From: an uncultured Eggerthellaceae bacterium
GTDB taxonomy: Bacteria > Actinomycetota > Coriobacteriia > Coriobacteriales > Eggerthellaceae
Direction: 5' to 3'
Assembly (NCBI GenBank): GCA_910589135.1
Contig: CAJUSL010000034.1
Location: forward strand, 1 to 15,886
DNA length: 15,886 nucleotides
Position 1 is the stretch's first letter, and each line of letters opens with the position of its first letter. The notes under the pieces are model-generated. The model saw only the letters and a program-made list of their open reading frames with translations. It searched no databases and was not told the origin of the DNA. The position numbers were made by a program, and so were the translations under genes. This document shows positions 12,958 to 15,886 of this stretch, one piece after another.

Positions 12958-14436
12958 ATGACAGCAGAGCCCGAAAAGCACGTTCCGGAGGTGCCGGAGG
13001 CGGCCGGCCCCGCGAAGGGCGCGCCCGACTGTCCCACCATGGGAGCGCAGGACGCGGAAGGGGCCGTCTACGACGCCCGCTCGCTCGGCATCCCCAAGAT
13101 GTCGCTGTTCGGCCTGCAGCATATGTTCGCGATGTTCGGCGCGACCATCCTCGTGCCTACGCTTACGGGCCTTTCCGTGTCGGCGACGCTGCTGTTCGCG
13201 GGCCTGGGGACGCTGCTGTTCCATCTGGTCTCGAAGGGGAAGGTGCCGGCGTTCCTCGGTTCGTCGTTCGCCTTCATCGCGGGCTATGCGGCCATCGCGC
13301 CGGCCGGCGAGCCGGAGCTTCTGCCCTACGCATGCCTGGGCGTGGCGTGCTCGGGCCTGCTGTACCTGGTGCTGTCCGCCCTGTTCCGCATCTTCGGAAC
13401 CGACCGCGTCATGCGGTTCTTCCCGCCCGTGGTCACCGGTCCCATTGTCATCTGCATCGGGCTCATCCTGGCCAGCTCGGCCATCGCGAACTGCGAGACG
13501 AACTGGCCTATAGCCATCGTCGCCATCGCCATCATCGTCGCGGCGAACATCTGGGGGCGCGGCATGATCCGCATCATCCCCATCCTGCTCGGCGTGATAG
13601 GGTCCTACCTGGTTGCCGCCGTCGCGGGCGTCGTCGACTTCACGCCGGTGGCCGAGGCGGCTTGGATCGGCCTGCCCGTCGCGTGGCCGAACACGGTGTT
13701 CTCGCTGTTCGGCCCCGGCTTCGACGCCGGCCTTGCCATCACGGCCATCATCACCATCATGCCGCTCGCGTTCGCTACGATGATCGAGCACATCGGCGAC
13801 ATGTCCGCCATCAGCTCGACGTGCAACCGGAACTACCTGGTGAATCCGGGGCTGCACCGCACGCTTCTAGGCGACGGATTCGCCACCATCATCGCGTCGC
13901 TGTTCGGCGCGCCTGCCAACACCACCTATGGCGAGAACACCGGCGTGCTGGCGCTCACCCGCGTGTTCGACCCGAAGGTGGTGCGCATCGCCGCGCTGTT
14001 CGCCATCGTGTTCTCGTTCTGTCCCAAGTTCGCGGCCGTCATCGCCGTCATGCCTGCGTGCGTGATCGGCGGCGTGTCGCTGGTGCTTTACGGCATGATC
14101 TCGAGCGTGGGAATCAGGAACCTGGTGGAGAACCACGTCGACTTCATGCAGAGCCGCAACATCATCATCACGGCGCTGATTCTGGTGTTGTCGCTGGGCA
14201 TCGCGTACAGCGCCGCGGGCGCCATCGTGATTCCCGTGGGCGGCATCACGGTCTCGCTTTCGGGCCTGGCGATCGGGTCCGTCGTGGGAATCGCCCTGAA
14301 CGTCGTGCTGCCGGGGTACGAGAACTCGTGGGGCACGACGGCGCCGGAGGCCGAAGGGCCCGGCGAGCCGCCTCTGCCCCTCGAGGCCGAAGTGGAGAAC
14401 CTGCCCATCGAGCAGCCTGCGGTGGGGGAGCGCTAA
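12958..14436 (+). CDS. uraA: Uracil/xanthine permease (NCS2 family)
   Basis: A 492-residue nucleobase:cation symporter of the NCS2 (UraA) family with about 12-14 membrane segments between residues 48 and 450. Signature features are the QH pair in FGLQHMFAMFGATILVP (54-55), GSSFAFIAG (101-109), EHIGD at 277-281 (Glu277 binds the base in UraA) and NTTYGENTGV starting at 321. The TTYGEN form is closer to uracil than to xanthine/urate transporters, so uracil is the likeliest substrate. GGGGGAG with 5-base spacing fixes the ATG at 12958. Hydrophilic tails of about 45 (N) and 40 residues (C, Pro/Glu-rich) are longer than in E. coli UraA. Convergent with the ABC-F gene downstream. Confidence 0.93.
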   Translation: MTAEPEKHVPEVPEAAGPAKGAPDCPTMGAQDAEGAVYDARSLGIPKMSLFGLQHMFAMFGATILVPTLTGLSVSATLLFAGLGTLLFHLVSKGKVPAFLGSSFAFIAGYAAIAPAGEPELLPYACLGVACSGLLYLVLSALFRIFGTDRVMRFFPPVVTGPIVICIGLILASSAIANCETNWPIAIVAIAIIVAANIWGRGMIRIIPILLGVIGSYLVAAVAGVVDFTPVAEAAWIGLPVAWPNTVFSLFGPGFDAGLAITAIITIMPLAFATMIEHIGDMSAISSTCNRNYLVNPGLHRTLLGDGFATIIASLFGAPANTTYGENTGVLALTRVFDPKVVRIAALFAIVFSFCPKFAAVIAVMPACVIGGVSLVLYGMISSVGIRNLVENHVDFMQSRNIIITALILVLSLGIAYSAAGAIVIPVGGITVSLSGLAIGSVVGIALNVVLPGYENSWGTTAPEAEGPGEPPLPLEAEVENLPIEQPAVGER

Positions 14437-14454
14437 CAGGCGCCAGCCAGGCTG

Positions 14455-14511
14455 CCGCCGCCGGCCATTAGCGTCTGACGGCCTGGCGGCGGTGCCGGAC
14501 GCTAACGTCCG
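14455..14511. terminator. GC-rich overlapping hairpins between convergent genes
   Basis: CCGCCGCCGGCC (14455-14466) pairs with GGCC-T-GGCGGCGG (14480-14492) with one bulged T. TTAGCGTC (14468-14475) pairs with GACGCTAA (14498-14505). CGGACG (14496-14501) pairs with CGTCCG (14506-14511) around CTAA. The second stem is incompatible with the other two. The cluster lies between the permease stop and the ABC-F stop and probably ends transcription from both sides, though no T-tract is seen. Confidence 0.5.
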
Positions 14512-14531
14512 ACGACCATCTTCCAGCCCTC

Positions 14532-15886
14532 TTAGTCTTTCGCGGTGCTCCAGGAGGTCGTGCCCACGGCGGCCGCCAGCGCGCTGTCGTGGGTGACCAC
14601 CAGGACGGCTCCCGGGAATCCGGCGAGCATGTCCTGCAGCGCTTCGATCGAACCGAGGTCAAGGTGGTTCGTGGGCTCGTCGAGCACGACGAGGTTCGGC
14701 TGACGCAGGAGCCCCTGCGCCAGCGCGAGCTTGCGCAGCTCGCCCGGGCTCACGTCGCTTCCGTCCAGCAGCCGTTCCGGGTCGGAATTGAGGCGCGCCA
14801 CAACGGACAGGATGCCTCCCCGGCTCGCGGTGTCGCAGTCGCGCAGGCTTGCCAGCGCCGCGGTGCGCTCTCGTTCGCTTACTTCCTGGGGGACGTAGAC
14901 CGCCTTGACGGATTCCGGAACCGACGCGACAAGATGGCGCACGACGAGGCTCTTCCCGGTGCCGTTTTTGCCCGTCAGCGCGACGTGGTCGGTCGGCGCA
15001 AGCCATAGCTCGGGCACGCGGATGCGGAAGTCGCCGGCCTGCAGCTCGCCTGCGTCGAGATGCGCCACGGAGTCGGCTTTCGCCGCCTCGCCGTAGCCCT
15101 CCATGCGACGCTCGTAGCGCTTCGCCACCTTCAGCCCGTCGAGGCCTTCCTGGGCGCGCGCGAGGCGATGGGCCATGGTGGCGGAGAGTTTTCCTGCCAC
15201 GCCGTCCTTGCCGGTCACGATTGCGAGCCCGATGCGTGCGCGTCCGTCGCTGTCCTTCTTGTCCAGGCCGCTTCGGCTGCGCTTCCCTTTCTGGCGCGCG
15301 GCTTCCTCGCGGCGGCGCATGGCCTCCGCTTCGAGCCGCGCCGTCTCGCGCCGCGCCTTCGCCTGTTCCCTCAGCGCCGAGGCGCGGTCCGCATCTGCCT
15401 GCTCCGCCGCCTTGGTGTAGCTGCCCGGCCGCATGACGTAGCGGCCGCACTCGAACGCGAGGCATTGCGCCGCAAGGCGGTCGAGCAGCCCGCGGTCGTG
15501 CGAGATGAGCAGGCCGATGCCGTTGAAGGATGCCAGCGTGTCGGCGACCGCAACGCGCGTCTCGCCGTCGAGGTCGTTGGTGGGCTCGTCCAGCACGAGT
15601 ACGTCGGGACGCATGAAGAGCGCGCAGGCGATTTGTATGCGCTTCTGCTGACCGCCCGAAAGGTTGTCGTAGCGCCAGAACCAGTCGTCGTCGATGCGCA
15701 GCAGGTTGCGGGCGGCACGTGCTTCGGGGCCCCAGTCGGTGGCGAGGTCGACCAGGTTGGGCGGTGCTTTTGTGGAATCCTGGCGACAGAAGGCCGTGAC
15801 CAGGCGCGGCTGGACGGAGCCCGCGTCCGGCTGCAGCAGGTGGGCGGCGACGAGCGCCAAGGTGGTCTTGCCGCACCCGTTGTCGC
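14532..15886 (-). CDS. ABC-F family ATPase (5' end beyond the window)
   Basis: The 450 visible residues show two ABC nucleotide-binding domains and no membrane segment, the ABC-F layout of ribosome-associated translation factors and antibiotic-protection proteins. Domain 1 is entered within its Walker A (NGCGKTT), then has LSGGQQKR, Walker B VLVLDEPTNDLD and LLISHDRG. An Arg/Glu/Ala-rich charged linker follows (about residues 155-260). Domain 2 has Walker A GKNGTGKS, signature VSPGELRKLALAQ, Walker B VVLDEPTNHLD and VVTHDSA. The second signature has SPGE where domain 1 has the usual SGGQ. The visible part lacks perhaps 25-40 residues at the N-terminus. Whether it is a housekeeping Ett-type factor or a resistance type cannot be decided here. 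Convergent with the uracil permease. Confidence 0.92.
   Translation of the reverse strand, partial: DNGCGKTTLALVAAHLLQPDAGSVQPRLVTAFCRQDSTKAPPNLVDLATDWGPEARAARNLLRIDDDWFWRYDNLSGGQQKRIQIACALFMRPDVLVLDEPTNDLDGETRVAVADTLASFNGIGLLISHDRGLLDRLAAQCLAFECGRYVMRPGSYTKAAEQADADRASALREQAKARRETARLEAEAMRRREEAARQKGKRSRSGLDKKDSDGRARIGLAIVTGKDGVAGKLSATMAHRLARAQEGLDGLKVAKRYERRMEGYGEAAKADSVAHLDAGELQAGDFRIRVPELWLAPTDHVALTGKNGTGKSLVVRHLVASVPESVKAVYVPQEVSERERTAALASLRDCDTASRGGILSVVARLNSDPERLLDGSDVSPGELRKLALAQGLLRQPNLVVLDEPTNHLDLGSIEALQDMLAGFPGAVLVVTHDSALAAAVGTTSWSTAKD

Noticed and set aside
12190..13857. 555-residue minus-strand open frame over carbonic anhydrase and permease
   Set aside because: Its composition is dominated by Arg, Asp, Gly and His from antisense reading, with no domain. 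The plus-strand genes have all family motifs.
1..15886. CRISPR array, tRNA or rRNA genes, insertion sequences
   Set aside because: No regularly spaced repeats, cloverleaf-like segments with CCA-type ends, or transposase frames were seen on either strand.

Overview
The window is GC-rich, gene-dense DNA. Gene content and protein style (VOC-nitroreductase fusion, NCS2 uracil permease with long hydrophilic tails, an A/C-type defence cluster beside housekeeping genes) fit an anaerobic gut actinobacterium of the Coriobacteriia, probably Eggerthellaceae. That placement is an inference from overall look, not from a marker gene. The first ~2.7 kb is visibly more A/T-rich than the rest and looks like an acquired restriction island joined to core genome.

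Region 1 (1-2728) is a restriction island: the 3' end of a type I methyltransferase gene (hsdM), a half-length specificity gene (hsdS) that stops at its central conserved element, a tyrosine recombinase on the opposite strand boxed by perfect 19-bp inverted repeats, and an Mrr-type modification-dependent endonuclease. Region 2 (2765-5106) holds metabolic genes: a glyoxalase-fold/nitroreductase fusion, a 2',3'-cyclic phosphodiesterase/RNA ligase-like protein (ThpR) and a stand-alone NAD(P)H-hydrate epimerase. The epimerase lies directly behind a ribbon-helix-helix/PIN toxin-antitoxin pair (5110-5852).

Region 3 (6069-9956) is a second restriction system. It contains a PARG/macro-like protein of the TIGR02452 family whose catalytic signature is degenerate, a Sau3AI/MutH-type endonuclease expected to cut GATC, and a C5-cytosine methyltransferase. 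The methyltransferase has its own promoter, which carries three GATC sites within 39 bp although its 1.28-kb gene contains only one. This makes methylation feedback on the promoter a testable idea. A clean terminator hairpin overlaps the methyltransferase stop codon.

Region 4 (10060-15886) has a 63-residue unknown protein, a large divergent 7-TM protein with an exported helical C-terminal domain, a beta-carbonic anhydrase, a uracil/xanthine permease and an ABC-F ATPase that runs off the right edge. No tRNA, rRNA, CRISPR array or insertion sequence was seen. No stretch longer than about 220 bases lacks a gene. The longest gaps are 5853-6068 (toxin-antitoxin promoter/operator and a possible promoter for the PARG-like gene), 1591-1798 (inverted repeat and mrr -10 box) and 8480-8675 (methyltransferase promoter).
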